From Solirubrobacter ginsenosidimutans (GTDB taxonomy: Bacteria > Actinomycetota > Thermoleophilia > Solirubrobacterales > Solirubrobacteraceae): 64,000 nt of DNA. The position numbers and the translations under genes are program-made. Shown here one piece after another: positions 26,229-34,307 of the stretch (positions are counted from its first letter, which is position 1; every line of letters begins with the position of its first letter). Location of the stretch: NCBI RefSeq assembly GCF_027587205.1, contig NZ_JAPDOD010000029.1, forward strand, positions 57,429 through 121,428, given 5' to 3'. Under the pieces are notes generated by a model. It did no database searches and was not told the origin of the DNA. It was given only the letters and a program-made list of their open reading frames with translations.

Positions 26229-27154
26229 GCGGCCTCCAGCGCGGGCTCGGGGGTTCCCTCGGTCATCCGGAAGAACAATTCCTCCAGTGTGGCCGTGCGG
26301 GGCACGAGGGCGAGGAGCCCGATGCCCTTCTGCGCCAGCTCGAGCGTGAGCGCGGCGACGGCGCGCTCGTCACCGGCGAACTCGATCCCGCGCGTCGTCG
26401 TGGCGACGTTCGTGATCCCGAACCAGCGGTGCGCGATCGCCGCGGCGGCCTCGTCGTCAGTCGTGCGCAGGTCGTAGCGGCCCGCCGTGGAGGCGATCAG
26501 CTCGTCCAGCGCGCCCTCGTAGACCACCTGTCCGCGGGTGACGATCGCGACGCGGTCGCAGAGATCCTCGACCTCGTCCATCAGGTGCGAGGACAGGAGC
26601 ACCGTGAGCCCGTCCTCGGCCAGCCGGTGCACCAACACGCGCATGTCGCGCATGCCGGCGGGGTCCAGGCCGGTCGTTGGCTCGTCGAGCAGCAGCAGCC
26701 GCGGATCGCGCAACAGCGCCCCGGCGATGCCGAGGCGCTGCTTCATGCCGTGGGAGTACCCCTTGACCTTGTCGTGTGAGCGTTTGGCGAGGTCGACGGT
26801 GTGCAACGCGTCGTCGATCCGCTCGGGCGCGTCGCCGCCGTCGAGGGCGGCGACGAGCTCGAGGTTCCTTCGCCCGCTCAGGTACGGGTAGAAGCGCGGC
26901 GCCTCGACGAAGCCGGCGACGCCGTCGAGGGCGCGTGCGCCCTCGACCAGCGGGTCGCGCCCGAACAGCTTGGCGGTGCCCTCGTCGGGCCGGATCAGCC
27001 CGAGCAGCATCCGCAGCGACGTCGTCTTCCCGGCGCCGTTGGGCCCGAGGTAGCCGTAGACGTCTCCGGTCCTAACCGTCAGGTCGACGTGGTCGACCGC
27101 GGTCACCGGCCCGTAGCGCTTGACGAGGCCGCGCGCCTCGATCGCCTGGCTCAC
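26225..27154 (-). CDS. ABC transporter ATP-binding protein
   Basis: The 309-residue ATPase starts at GTG 27154, whose GTGA overlaps the stop of the LolA-like gene. Walker A is [10 protein letters not shown] (~40), the signature is [10 protein letters not shown] (~140), Walker B is [13 protein letters not shown] (~155) and the switch His is in [13 protein letters not shown]. The ~85-residue C-terminal extension ([17 protein letters not shown] onward) resembles the DrrA/CcmA-like regulatory tail of ABC-2 exporters. It energises the adjacent permease. A longer upstream reading frame exists but only overlaps the preceding gene. Confidence 0.92.
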   Translation of the reverse strand: MSQAIEARGLVKRYGPVTAVDHVDLTVRTGDVYGYLGPNGAGKTTSLRMLLGLIRPDEGTAKLFGRDPLVEGARALDGVAGFVEAPRFYPYLSGRRNLELVAALDGGDAPERIDDALHTVDLAKRSHDKVKGYSHGMKQRLGIAGALLRDPRLLLLDEPTTGLDPAGMRDMRVLVHRLAEDGLTVLLSSHLMDEVEDLCDRVAIVTRGQVVYEGALDELIASTAGRYDLRTTDDEAAAAIAHRWFGITNVATTTRGIEFAGDERAVAALTLELAQKGIGLLALVPRTATLEELFFRMTEGTPEPALEAA

Positions 27155-28335
27155 TTCAGGCCCCGGGCCGCGTTCTCGGCCGCGACCGGCGGGACCGAGC
27201 CGGCGACGATGTAGGTGACGCCGCCGGAGTCGAACGTGAGGAGCGTGCCGAGCGCGGTCGCGATCTCCTGCCCGGTGTCGCCGTCGATGTTGACCTGCGG
27301 GAGCTTGATCCCGTCGCGGCCGCCGCCGCCGAGCAGCGGCTTCTGGCCGGACGGATCGGCCTTGCGCTGGAAGACGGCGATCGCGCCGAAGCCCTGGCCG
27401 TAGGTCGCGAGCGCGCCCTTGGAGTCGCCGAACTTGACCAGGCTGACCGACTTGCGCGGGAGGCCGGCCAGCGTGTCGGGCGCGGCGAGCGCGAAGTCGA
27501 GCTGCTTCTGGACGTCGGTCACGCCGGTCACGTGCACGGGGCGGCCGTGCTGGTCGACGCCGGTCGGCGGGTTGAGCTCGGTCACCTTGGACCCGGCGGG
27601 CGGGGTCGTGTTGAGCTGGCTCGCCGAGATCGGGCCGTAGGAGACGTCGGTCGCCTTCAGTTCGAGGACCGGCTTCGTGGAGCCCTGGGCGTAGATCGCG
27701 GCGCGCAGCGGCACCCCGCGGGCGGCGTCCCAGGCGAGCTCGGCGGCACCGAGCAGCCCGCCGTCGTCCTTGGGGGCGATGCGCACGGTGTAGCTCGGCC
27801 GGTTGCCGGTGGTGGTCGGGGTGGCGCCGGAGAGCTGCCACATCTCACCGAGCTTGGCCAGGCCCTTCTGGACGTCGGCCAGCGTGGCCGGCTTGTCGGG
27901 AGCCGCCGGCTTCGCGGTGTCGTCCTGGGGGAGGGTGCCCGTGAACGCGGACTTCGACGTCGCGTCGTAGAAGAGGAACTTCTTGCCGTCGGAGACGAGC
28001 TGCGCGTCGCCGTTGGTGGACTGCAGCTCGAGGCGCAGGGCCCCGTTCTGGCCCAGCCAGAGACGCCCGGTGGCGCCCGTCAGCGTGGGGGAGGCGGTGT
28101 CGCGGGGGAGCGAGCCGCTGGGGAGGAGGTTGTTGGTGAACTCGATCCGGGCGGTGACGCCTTGGACGTCAGGAGCGTTGACGGCGTCGAGGACGGCCTG
28201 GTCGAGGGCCTTGGGAGCGGGCTTCTGCGCGCCGGTGAGGGCGGCTTGGGCAATGCCGGCTCCGGCGACCACAGCCACCAGCACGGCGACGAAGGCCAGC
28301 AGGCGGGGGAGGGATGCGGTGCGGAGTCTTCTCAT
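27151..28335 (-). CDS. Secreted LolA/RseB-like (lipoprotein-carrier fold) protein
   Basis: The 394-residue product has a signal peptide (LLAFVAVLVAVVAGAGIAQAA) and no lipobox Cys. Its body resembles actinobacterial LolA-like proteins of the half-barrel fold that binds acyl chains or lipoproteins: RIEFTNNLLPSG, GRLWLGQNGALRLELQS and SDGKKFLFYD. A middle region matches the MucB/RseB-type layout, and the tail YIVAGSVPPVAAENAARGL fits a DUF-type sensor. It starts 2 bp after the kinase stop and overlaps the ABC ATPase start, so it is firmly in the operon. It may deliver or sense the ABC substrate outside the membrane. That role is inference. Confidence 0.72.
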   Translation of the reverse strand: MRRLRTASLPRLLAFVAVLVAVVAGAGIAQAALTGAQKPAPKALDQAVLDAVNAPDVQGVTARIEFTNNLLPSGSLPRDTASPTLTGATGRLWLGQNGALRLELQSTNGDAQLVSDGKKFLFYDATSKSAFTGTLPQDDTAKPAAPDKPATLADVQKGLAKLGEMWQLSGATPTTTGNRPSYTVRIAPKDDGGLLGAAELAWDAARGVPLRAAIYAQGSTKPVLELKATDVSYGPISASQLNTTPPAGSKVTELNPPTGVDQHGRPVHVTGVTDVQKQLDFALAAPDTLAGLPRKSVSLVKFGDSKGALATYGQGFGAIAVFQRKADPSGQKPLLGGGGRDGIKLPQVNIDGDTGQEIATALGTLLTFDSGGVTYIVAGSVPPVAAENAARGLK

Positions 28336-28337
28336 CG

Positions 28338-29657
28338 TCAGGGAGTTGTACGGGCGGACCTTGAGAGTTCTTTGACAGCGAGTGTGAACTTCGAGCCGTC
28401 GACCGTGACCCGGCCGCCGTGGCGCTCGGCGATCGCCTTGACGATGGCGAGGCCGAGACCGGAGCCTTCGCCTTGCGCGCCGGCCCCGCGGGCGAAACGC
28501 TCGAAGACCGGCTCGCCCGGCGCCGGGCCAGGGCCCTCGTCCTCGACGCGGATGAACGCCTCACCGTCCTCGCCGCCGACGGTGATCGTGACCTTGCCGC
28601 TGCCGTGCTTGCGCGCGTTGCGGACGAGGTTCTCGACGGCGCGCTCGAGCGCGGGACGCTCGACCGACGCCCACACCTCGCGCTCGACGATCACCTCGTC
28701 GGCGCCCACCGCCAGCTCCGAGAGCGCGACCGGCTCACCGTGCGCGGGCGCCGCGGCGTCCTCGCGCGCGAGCGCCAGCAGGTCGTCGAGCAGTTCCGAG
28801 AGCCGCTCGGCGCCGGCCTCGATGTCGGCCAGGACGGCCGGGTCGGCGCCGTGGCGGGCGATGTAGGCGGCGTTGCCGCGCAGGGCGGTGAGCGGCGTGC
28901 GCAGCTCGTGGCTGGCGTCGCCGACGAAGCGGTGCTCGGCCTCGCGGGCGCGCTCCAGCGAGGCGAGCATCGCGTTGAGCGTGCCGGCCAGCTCGGCGAC
29001 CTCGTCGTGGGTGCGGGCTTCGGGTAGGCGCTCGGCGACGTCGCCGGAGCGGGCGATGTCACGCGCGCCGGAGGACAGCGTCGTCAGCGGCCGTAGCGCG
29101 CGGCGGGTGAGCAGCGTGGCGAGCGCCGCCGCGACGAGGGCGGCGACCAGGGCGCAGAGCGCGACGAGCCGGCGGGTGTGGTTCAGCGTCTGCTCGATGT
29201 CCGCCAGCGAGCCCGCGACGATCACCGCCCCGCCGGAGGCCTCGCCCTGCCCGAGCTCGCCCAGCGGAGCGGCGTAGACGCGCAGGGCGTCGGGGCCGAG
29301 GGATGAGTCGGCGAAGCTCGCCTGGCGGTCCTTGAGCGCCCGGTTTCCGGCCGCGCCGGCGTCGATCACCCGCCCGCCGAGCCCGCTGGAGCGCACGACG
29401 ATCCGGCCGGACTTGTCGACCACCTGCACGAAGAGCGTGCTCCCGGCCAGGCTGCCCTCGAGCGCGCCCGGAGCCGTCAGCTGGCCCGGCGCGGTCGCGT
29501 TGAGCCGCGCCACGTCGGCCGCGCGCCGCACCAGCGTGTCCTCGAGCGTGCCCTTGAGCTCGTTCTCGAGGAACTTCGGCACCGCGATCACCAGCAGCGC
29601 CACGGCGAGCACGATCGCCGCCGCCGCGGCTACGGCCACGCGGCGTCTAAGCGTCAC
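28338..29657 (-). CDS. Sensor histidine kinase (OmpR-type system)
   Basis: The 439-residue kinase has two transmembrane helices (~8-28 and ~150-172) flanking an extracytoplasmic sensor, a HAMP domain (TRRALRPLTTLSSGARDIAR), a HisKA H-box with phospho-His in FVGDASHELRTPLTALRG, an N-box LVRNARKHGSG, and G-boxes VEDEGPGP and GEGSGLGLAIVKAIAERHGG. All catalytic motifs are intact. GTG 29657 overlaps the response regulator stop (GTGA). It resembles MprB/TcrY-like envelope-stress kinases. It likely controls its own operon with the LolA-like and ABC genes. Confidence 0.92.
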   Translation of the reverse strand: MTLRRRVAVAAAAAIVLAVALLVIAVPKFLENELKGTLEDTLVRRAADVARLNATAPGQLTAPGALEGSLAGSTLFVQVVDKSGRIVVRSSGLGGRVIDAGAAGNRALKDRQASFADSSLGPDALRVYAAPLGELGQGEASGGAVIVAGSLADIEQTLNHTRRLVALCALVAALVAAALATLLTRRALRPLTTLSSGARDIARSGDVAERLPEARTHDEVAELAGTLNAMLASLERAREAEHRFVGDASHELRTPLTALRGNAAYIARHGADPAVLADIEAGAERLSELLDDLLALAREDAAAPAHGEPVALSELAVGADEVIVEREVWASVERPALERAVENLVRNARKHGSGKVTITVGGEDGEAFIRVEDEGPGPAPGEPVFERFARGAGAQGEGSGLGLAIVKAIAERHGGRVTVDGSKFTLAVKELSRSARTTP

Positions 29658-30325
29658 TCGCGGTCGAGCCGGAAGCCGATGCCGCGCACGGTGTGGATCA
29701 GCGGCGGCTCGCCGAGCTTGCGGCGCAGGTAGGCGACGTAGCGGTCGACGGCGTTCATCGTCACCTCGCCCTCGCCGCCCCACACCTCCTCGAGCGCGAG
29801 CTCGCGGGTGACGACGCCGCGGGCGTTGCGCAGCAGCAGCGCGAGCAACTCGGCCTCGCGGCGGGTCAGCTCGAGGTCGGCGCCGCGGCGGCGGGCGGTG
29901 CCGGTGTCCAGCTCGAGCGTCAGGTCGGCGAACGCCAGCTGCTCGACGGCCGCGGGGGCGTTGCGGCGCAGCATCGCCCGCACCCGCGCCGACAGCTCGT
30001 CGACGTCGAAGGGCTTGACCAGGTAGTCGTCGGCGCCCGCGTCCAGGCCGGCCACGCGCTCGTGGACGGCGTCGCGGGCCGTCAGGAGCAGGATCGGCAC
30101 GCGCAGGCCCTTCGCGCGCAGCCGGCGCGTGACGGCGAGCCCGTCCATCCCCGGCATGCTCACGTCGAGCACGATCGCGTCGGGCACGCTGCGCTCGACC
30201 GCGGCCAGCGCCGAGCCGCCGTCCGCGGCGGCGACGACGTCGTAGCCCTCGGCCGTGAGCGTCCGCTCGAGCATCCGCAGGATCGGCGCGTCGTCGTCGA
30301 CGAGGAGGAGCGCGGCTTCGGCCAT
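29654..30325 (-). CDS. OmpR-family response regulator
   Basis: The 223-residue regulator has a receiver domain (LLLVDDDAP, acceptor Asp in AIVLDVSMPGMDG, switch Thr in LLLTARD, Lys in YLVKPFD) and a winged-helix DNA-binding domain (LELTRREAELLALLLRNA, then VDRYVAYLRRKLGEPPLIHT-type recognition segment). ATG 30325 starts directly before the receiver; an upstream in-frame start at 30364 would add 13 residues without domain support. It is the first gene of the run ending at 24638 and is paired with the downstream kinase. It resembles MprA/TcrA. Confidence 0.92.
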   Translation of the reverse strand: MAEAALLLVDDDAPILRMLERTLTAEGYDVVAAADGGSALAAVERSVPDAIVLDVSMPGMDGLAVTRRLRAKGLRVPILLLTARDAVHERVAGLDAGADDYLVKPFDVDELSARVRAMLRRNAPAAVEQLAFADLTLELDTGTARRRGADLELTRREAELLALLLRNARGVVTRELALEEVWGGEGEVTMNAVDRYVAYLRRKLGEPPLIHTVRGIGFRLDRE

Positions 30326-30417
30326 TGGTCGAGTGTGGCAAGAACCGTGGAGAAGGTCCGTCACAAATCGCGCGCCATCAGAGTCCTCTCAAAGATGGGA
30401 CGTAGAACTCGACCTGG

Positions 30418-30789
30418 ATGACCGGCTTGCGCGAAATAGAGACACTGATCGGCGGTGCGGACATGCCCGTCGCGTTCGACCGTGCCGGTGAGCCGCGCCG
30501 TGTTCCACACGTGGTCGACCGCAGCGCCTACCGCGTGGTGCGTGACACGCTGGCCGGCGCCCGCAAGGCGACCGGCGCGACCGTCGCCATCGAGTACATG
30601 CCCGGCGCGCTGGCCGTGCAGGTCGACCACGACGGCTGCGGCGCGGAGCTCGAGGAGATCGCGGATCTGGCCGCCGCGCTCGGAGGCGGGCTCACGGCCG
30701 GCCGGGCGCACGGACGCTTCCGGGTGCGGGCGTGGCTTCCGACCGAAGCCCAGCCGCTGTATCCCGCAGGGCTGCTCGCAACGCATTGA
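30418..30789 (+). CDS. Stand-alone remnant of a histidine-kinase ATPase domain
   Basis: The 123-residue protein has no dimerisation or sensor domain. Its C-terminal ~75 residues follow the line of a NarL-type kinase HATPase domain (AYRVVRDTL, then GATVAIEYMPGALAVQVDHD and a final RFRVRAWLP), but the N-box Asn is absent (DTLAGARKATG where EALTNARKHAG is expected) and the G-boxes are degenerate. It is therefore probably inactive as a kinase: a decayed gene or a small regulatory protein. It lies divergent from the response regulator and its last 98 bp overlap the 3' end of the convergent LysR gene. Confidence 0.55.
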   Translation: MTGLREIETLIGGADMPVAFDRAGEPRRVPHVVDRSAYRVVRDTLAGARKATGATVAIEYMPGALAVQVDHDGCGAELEEIADLAAALGGGLTAGRAHGRFRVRAWLPTEAQPLYPAGLLATH

Positions 30790-31651
30790 GCGCGGGCCGC
30801 TGCGCGCTGCCGCGGCGGATCGCGGCGAAGACCGTGCGGGTCAGGCCGGCCTCGGCGACGTCGCGCGTGACGACCGCCGGCTCGCGCTCCGGGCCCACGA
30901 GATCGGGCAGCAGCGTGACCGCCTGCCCGCCGGCGACCAGCGCGAGCAGCATCAGCAGATCGTTGGAGCGGTGCCGGATATCCGGCTCGAAGCCACCGAA
31001 CGTCCGGCAGGCGCGGATCGTCAGCTCCGCGAACGCGCTGTCGTCCTTGCCGGTGGCCCACGGCTCGTCGCGCAGCGCCTTCATCGACACAGGTCCGTGC
31101 TCGCGTGCGAGCGGGTGGTCGGCGGGCAGCACGATGTAGAAGCGCTCCTCGAGCAGCGGCTCGAGGTCGAGGCGGTCGTCGGGCGGGCGCGGGAGGAACG
31201 GGTACTGGTCGGCGAGGACCATGTCGAGCGTGCCCAGGGCGAGGCTCGGCAGCGAGGTCTCGGGCTCCGCGTCGGTCACCTCGACCCGCAGCGCCGGGTG
31301 CGCGGCGCGCAGCGCGCGCAGCGCGGGCGCGAGGAGATAGAGGCCCGCGGACTGGATCGCGGCGACCCGCACGGTGCCCGTGATCTGCTCCGCCGTGGCC
31401 TGCAGTTCGGCTTCGGCCTCTTCCATGCACGCGAGCAGCACGTCGGTGTGGGCGACGAGGCCCTGCGCCGCGGCGGTCAGCCGCACGTTGCGCCCGACGC
31501 GCTCCAGCAGCGGCACGCCCGCCTCCTTCTCGAGCAGCGCGAGCTGCTGCGACACCGCGGACGGGCTGTAGTCGAGCGCCAGCGCCACGGCGCCGATCGT
31601 CCCGCGGGCGTTGAGCTCACGCAGCAGGCGGAGCCGGCGGAGGTCGAGCAT
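30692..31651 (-). CDS. LysR-family transcriptional regulator
   Basis: The 319-residue regulator has an N-terminal winged HTH (LDLRRLRLLRELNARGTIGA, SPSAVSQQLALLEKEAGVPL, then ERVGRNVRLTAAA) and a periplasmic-binding-like effector domain (~90-300). ATG 31651 is preferred to 31669 because LysR proteins start right at the LDLRRL helix. It diverges from a DMT-family transporter, so it likely controls that gene and itself. The effector is unknown. Its 3' end overlaps a kinase remnant on the other strand by 98 bp. Confidence 0.9.
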   Translation of the reverse strand: MLDLRRLRLLRELNARGTIGAVALALDYSPSAVSQQLALLEKEAGVPLLERVGRNVRLTAAAQGLVAHTDVLLACMEEAEAELQATAEQITGTVRVAAIQSAGLYLLAPALRALRAAHPALRVEVTDAEPETSLPSLALGTLDMVLADQYPFLPRPPDDRLDLEPLLEERFYIVLPADHPLAREHGPVSMKALRDEPWATGKDDSAFAELTIRACRTFGGFEPDIRHRSNDLLMLLALVAGGQAVTLLPDLVGPEREPAVVTRDVAEAGLTRTVFAAIRRGSAQRPALNALRAALRDTAAGLRSEATPAPGSVRAPGRP

Positions 31652-31725
31652 CGTGAAGCAAAGATGCACGATTTCCTTCAGAACTTCCAGTGGATACGGA
31701 TGATCGGCGCTGCTGAGATGCCCGC

Positions 31726-32616
31726 ATGCAGCAGCGCACTGGAGCCCTCCTCGTCCTCGCCTCAGCCGTGGCGTTTGGCGTCATGCCGGTCTTCGGCAAG
31801 CTCGCGTTCTCCGCGGGCGTCGGCGTCGCCACCCTCCTGTTCGTGCGCTTCGCCATTGCCACCCCGGTCCTCTGGACGGCCGTGGCGGTGCGCCGCGCGC
31901 TGCCGCGGACCGACCGCGGCGTGCTGCTGCGGGCGTTCGGCCTCGGCGCCGTCGGCTACGCGATGCAGGCGGGTCTGTACTTCCTCGCCCTGCAGCGAAT
32001 GGACGCCTCCGTGCTCTCCCTCGTCCTCTACAGCTACCCGGCGCTGGTGACGGGGGCGGCGATCCTCCTCGGGCGCGAGCCGGCCAACCGGCGGCGTCTC
32101 GTCGCCCTCGTCACCGCGTCGGGCGGGCTCGTCCTCGTGCTGGCGGGTGCGGGAGCCGGGAGCCTCGACCTCGCGGGCATGGCGCTGGGCGTCGGCGCCG
32201 CGCTCACCTACACGACCTACATCCTCGTCTCCGACGGCGTGACCGGCGACCTCGAAGCGCTGCCGCTGGCCGCGCTGGTGTCGACCGGCGCCTGCGTCTC
32301 GCTCGGCGTCGTCGCGGCCGCCACCGGCTCGCTCGACTTCGGGTTCGCGGCCGAAGGCTGGCTGTGGCTCGCCCTCGCCGCCCTGGTGTCGACGGTCGGC
32401 GCCGTCGTGCTGTTCTTCAGCGGGATGAGCCGGGTCGGCCCCTCCACGGCCGCGATCCTCTCGACGCTCGAGCCGCCCGTCACGGTCGCGCTGGTGTTCG
32501 TCACGTTCGGCGACGCGCTCGGCGTCGTCCAGATCCTCGGCGCGCTGGCCGTACTCGGCGCCGCCGTCATCGTCAACCTCCCGGCGCGCTCGGCGGCGGT
32601 GACCGTGAGCGCATGA
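31726..32616 (+). CDS. EamA/DMT-family transporter
   Basis: The 296-residue membrane protein has about ten transmembrane helices arranged as two EamA repeats; the second starts near GMALGVGAALTYTTYILVSD. It begins MQQRTGALLVLASAVAFGVM and has the MDASVLSLVLYSYPALV segment typical of RhaT/YdcZ-like drug or metabolite exporters. The usual role is export of amino acids or other small metabolites. It is divergent from the LysR gene, the common layout for LysR-controlled exporters. Confidence 0.9.
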   Translation: MQQRTGALLVLASAVAFGVMPVFGKLAFSAGVGVATLLFVRFAIATPVLWTAVAVRRALPRTDRGVLLRAFGLGAVGYAMQAGLYFLALQRMDASVLSLVLYSYPALVTGAAILLGREPANRRRLVALVTASGGLVLVLAGAGAGSLDLAGMALGVGAALTYTTYILVSDGVTGDLEALPLAALVSTGACVSLGVVAAATGSLDFGFAAEGWLWLALAALVSTVGAVVLFFSGMSRVGPSTAAILSTLEPPVTVALVFVTFGDALGVVQILGALAVLGAAVIVNLPARSAAVTVSA

Positions 32617-32645
32617 CCCGCTGAAATGTGGGTAATCGCTCCATC

Positions 32646-33077
32646 ATGCTCAAGGTCACCGCCGCAGCCGCTCTGTCCACGCTGCTGATCGCCGCGGCGC
32701 CCGCCGAGGCGAAGACGTTCCGAGGCAAGACCAACCAGGGCCGGACGGCGTCGCTGGTCACGGGCGCCGACGGCGTCCCGACCCGCGTGCGCGTCTCCTG
32801 GCGCGCGCCCTGTAAGCGCGCGGGGTACCGCGCCACCGGCGGGACGAAGTTCGCCGCGCCGTTCACCGCGGTCAGCGCCGACCTCGTCCAGGACACGGGC
32901 AAGAGCTACCGCGTCACCATCAAGGGCGGCCTGCGCGGGCGGATCAGCACCGATCTCGTCGTCAAGCGCGACGGGGAGCGCTGGGTGGGGACGCTCGGCG
33001 TGCGCGAGCTGTTCGCCAGGCACGGAAAGGTGGTCGACGTCTGCCAGGTGAAGAAGGTCCGCTTCGTGCTGGGGTAG
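32646..33077 (+). CDS. Secreted hypothetical protein
   Basis: The 143-residue protein has a clear signal peptide (LKVTAAAALSTLLIAAAPAEA) followed by a basic, beta-rich domain with two Cys (RAPCKRAGY and VVDVCQVK) that could form a disulfide. No family is recognised. ATG 32646 starts the signal peptide; in-frame GTG 32628 would add six residues. Its stop lies 8 bp before the MOSC gene and overlaps that gene's apparent -10. Confidence 0.65.
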   Translation: MLKVTAAAALSTLLIAAAPAEAKTFRGKTNQGRTASLVTGADGVPTRVRVSWRAPCKRAGYRATGGTKFAAPFTAVSADLVQDTGKSYRVTIKGGLRGRISTDLVVKRDGERWVGTLGVRELFARHGKVVDVCQVKKVRFVLG

Positions 33078-33080
33078 CCT
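33075..33080 (+). promoter_or_regulatory. Candidate leaderless -10 (TAGCCT) for MOSC gene
   Basis: TAGCCT begins at the stop codon of the previous gene and ends 7 nt before GTG 33088, with no Shine-Dalgarno. Confidence 0.45.
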
Positions 33081-33087
33081 GACGGGT

Positions 33088-33714
33088 GTGGCCAGCCTGG
33101 TCTCCGTGAACGTCGGAACGCCGCGGCAGATCTCCACCCGGCGCGGGCAGGCGATGCTCTCCGCGATCGTCAAGGAGCCGGTGCTGGGCCGCGTCCGTGT
33201 TGCGGGCGTGAACCTCGCGGGTGACGACCAGGCCGACCGGTCCGTGCACGGCGGCCCGGACAAGGCCGTCTACGCGTACGCGCGCGAGGACATCGACTGG
33301 TGGGAGGAGATCTCCGGCGCCGAGCTGCCCAACGGCGTGTTCGGCGAGAACCTCACCACGCTCGGGGTCGACGTCAGCGGGTCGATCATCGGCGAGCGCT
33401 GGGCGCTGGGGAGCGTCGTGCTCGAGGTCTGCCAGCCACGGCTGCCCTGCTCCAAGCTGGGGATCCGCTTCGGCGACCTGCGGATGGTCAAGGCCTTTGC
33501 AAAGGCCAGCCGGCCGGGCGCCTACATGCGGATCATCCAGGAGGGCGATCTCGGCGTGGGGGACGAGGTCACGATCGTCTCGCGTCCCGACCACGGGATC
33601 ACGCTCGCGATGACGGCCGACGCGGTGCTCAAGGATCCGGCGCTGGTGCCCAAGGTCCTGCTCGCGCCGCAGCTCTCGATCGAGCTGCGGCAGGAGCTCA
33701 GTCAGGCCGCGTAG
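33088..33714 (+). CDS. MOSC domain-containing protein (YiiM-like)
   Basis: The 208-residue protein matches the stand-alone MOSC family related to the molybdenum-cofactor sulfurase C-terminus. It has GDDQADRSVHGGPDKAVYAY near residue 45, ENLTTLGVDV near 88 and the conserved Cys region LEVCQPRLPCSKL near 115. YiiM-type proteins reduce N-hydroxylated compounds or carry sulfur with Moco; the precise reaction here is unknown. It starts at GTG 33088 by the leaderless pattern. Its last 13 bp overlap the convergent RNase HI gene. Confidence 0.88.
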   Translation: MASLVSVNVGTPRQISTRRGQAMLSAIVKEPVLGRVRVAGVNLAGDDQADRSVHGGPDKAVYAYAREDIDWWEEISGAELPNGVFGENLTTLGVDVSGSIIGERWALGSVVLEVCQPRLPCSKLGIRFGDLRMVKAFAKASRPGAYMRIIQEGDLGVGDEVTIVSRPDHGITLAMTADAVLKDPALVPKVLLAPQLSIELRQELSQAA

Positions 33715-34223
33715 CGCTTCGCCGCGGCGACCGCGAGCTGGTCGGCACGGTCGTTGAGCGCCTTGTGCTCGTTGCCGGCGCCGGTCTCGTGCCCGCGCAC
33801 CCAGTGCCAGCGCACGCTGCCGAGCCGGTTGACCTCGGCCTCCAGCGCCATGATCAGGTCCTGGTTCTTGACCGGGGAGCCGGAGGCCGTCTTCCAGCCC
33901 TTCTTCTTCCAGCCGGGCAGCCAGACCGTCATCGAGTTGAGCATCAGCTGCGAGTCGGTGACCACGGTGACGTCGGCGCCGTCGGGCAGCGAGCGCAGGC
34001 CGTTGAGCGCCGCGCTGAGCTCCATCCGGTTGTTGGTCGTCTGCGGCTCGCCGCCGGAGTGCTCGACGGGCTCGCCGCCGTCGGCGGGAATGACGATCGC
34101 CGCCCACCCTCCGGGGCCGGGGTTCCCGCTGCAGGCGCCGTCGGTCCAGATCAGCGCCTCTCCGGGGCGCTGCTCGACGGGGGCTTCCTTGATGGCGGGA
34201 CGGCGGCGTTTCGGGGCAGGCAT
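33702..34223 (-). CDS. rnhA: Ribonuclease HI
   Basis: The 173-residue endonuclease cleaves the RNA strand of RNA-DNA hybrids. A ~20-residue basic extension precedes the core. The four catalytic acids are in WTDGACSGNPGPGG, NNRMELSAAL, VVTDSQLML and LNDRADQLA (D-E-D-D), and the basic substrate-handle region (WLPGWKKKGWKTASG) and the WVRGHETGAGNEHK His loop are present. ATG 34223 is preceded by TAGCAT at 9 nt. The gene is monocistronic and convergent with MOSC. Confidence 0.93.
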   Translation of the reverse strand: MPAPKRRRPAIKEAPVEQRPGEALIWTDGACSGNPGPGGWAAIVIPADGGEPVEHSGGEPQTTNNRMELSAALNGLRSLPDGADVTVVTDSQLMLNSMTVWLPGWKKKGWKTASGSPVKNQDLIMALEAEVNRLGSVRWHWVRGHETGAGNEHKALNDRADQLAVAAAKRYAA

Positions 34224-34232
34224 CGATCCGCG

Positions 34233-34238
34233 ATGCTA
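34233..34238 (-). promoter_or_regulatory. Candidate leaderless -10 (TAGCAT) for rnhA
   Basis: On the minus strand TAGCAT ends 9 nt before ATG 34223, without a Shine-Dalgarno. Confidence 0.4.
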
Positions 34239-34307
34239 GCCAAGGGTGGGGACAGCCTCAGTACGAAACGCCATCGCGCCCCAGCGTGAAGCGTCCCCCG
34301 AGGCACG

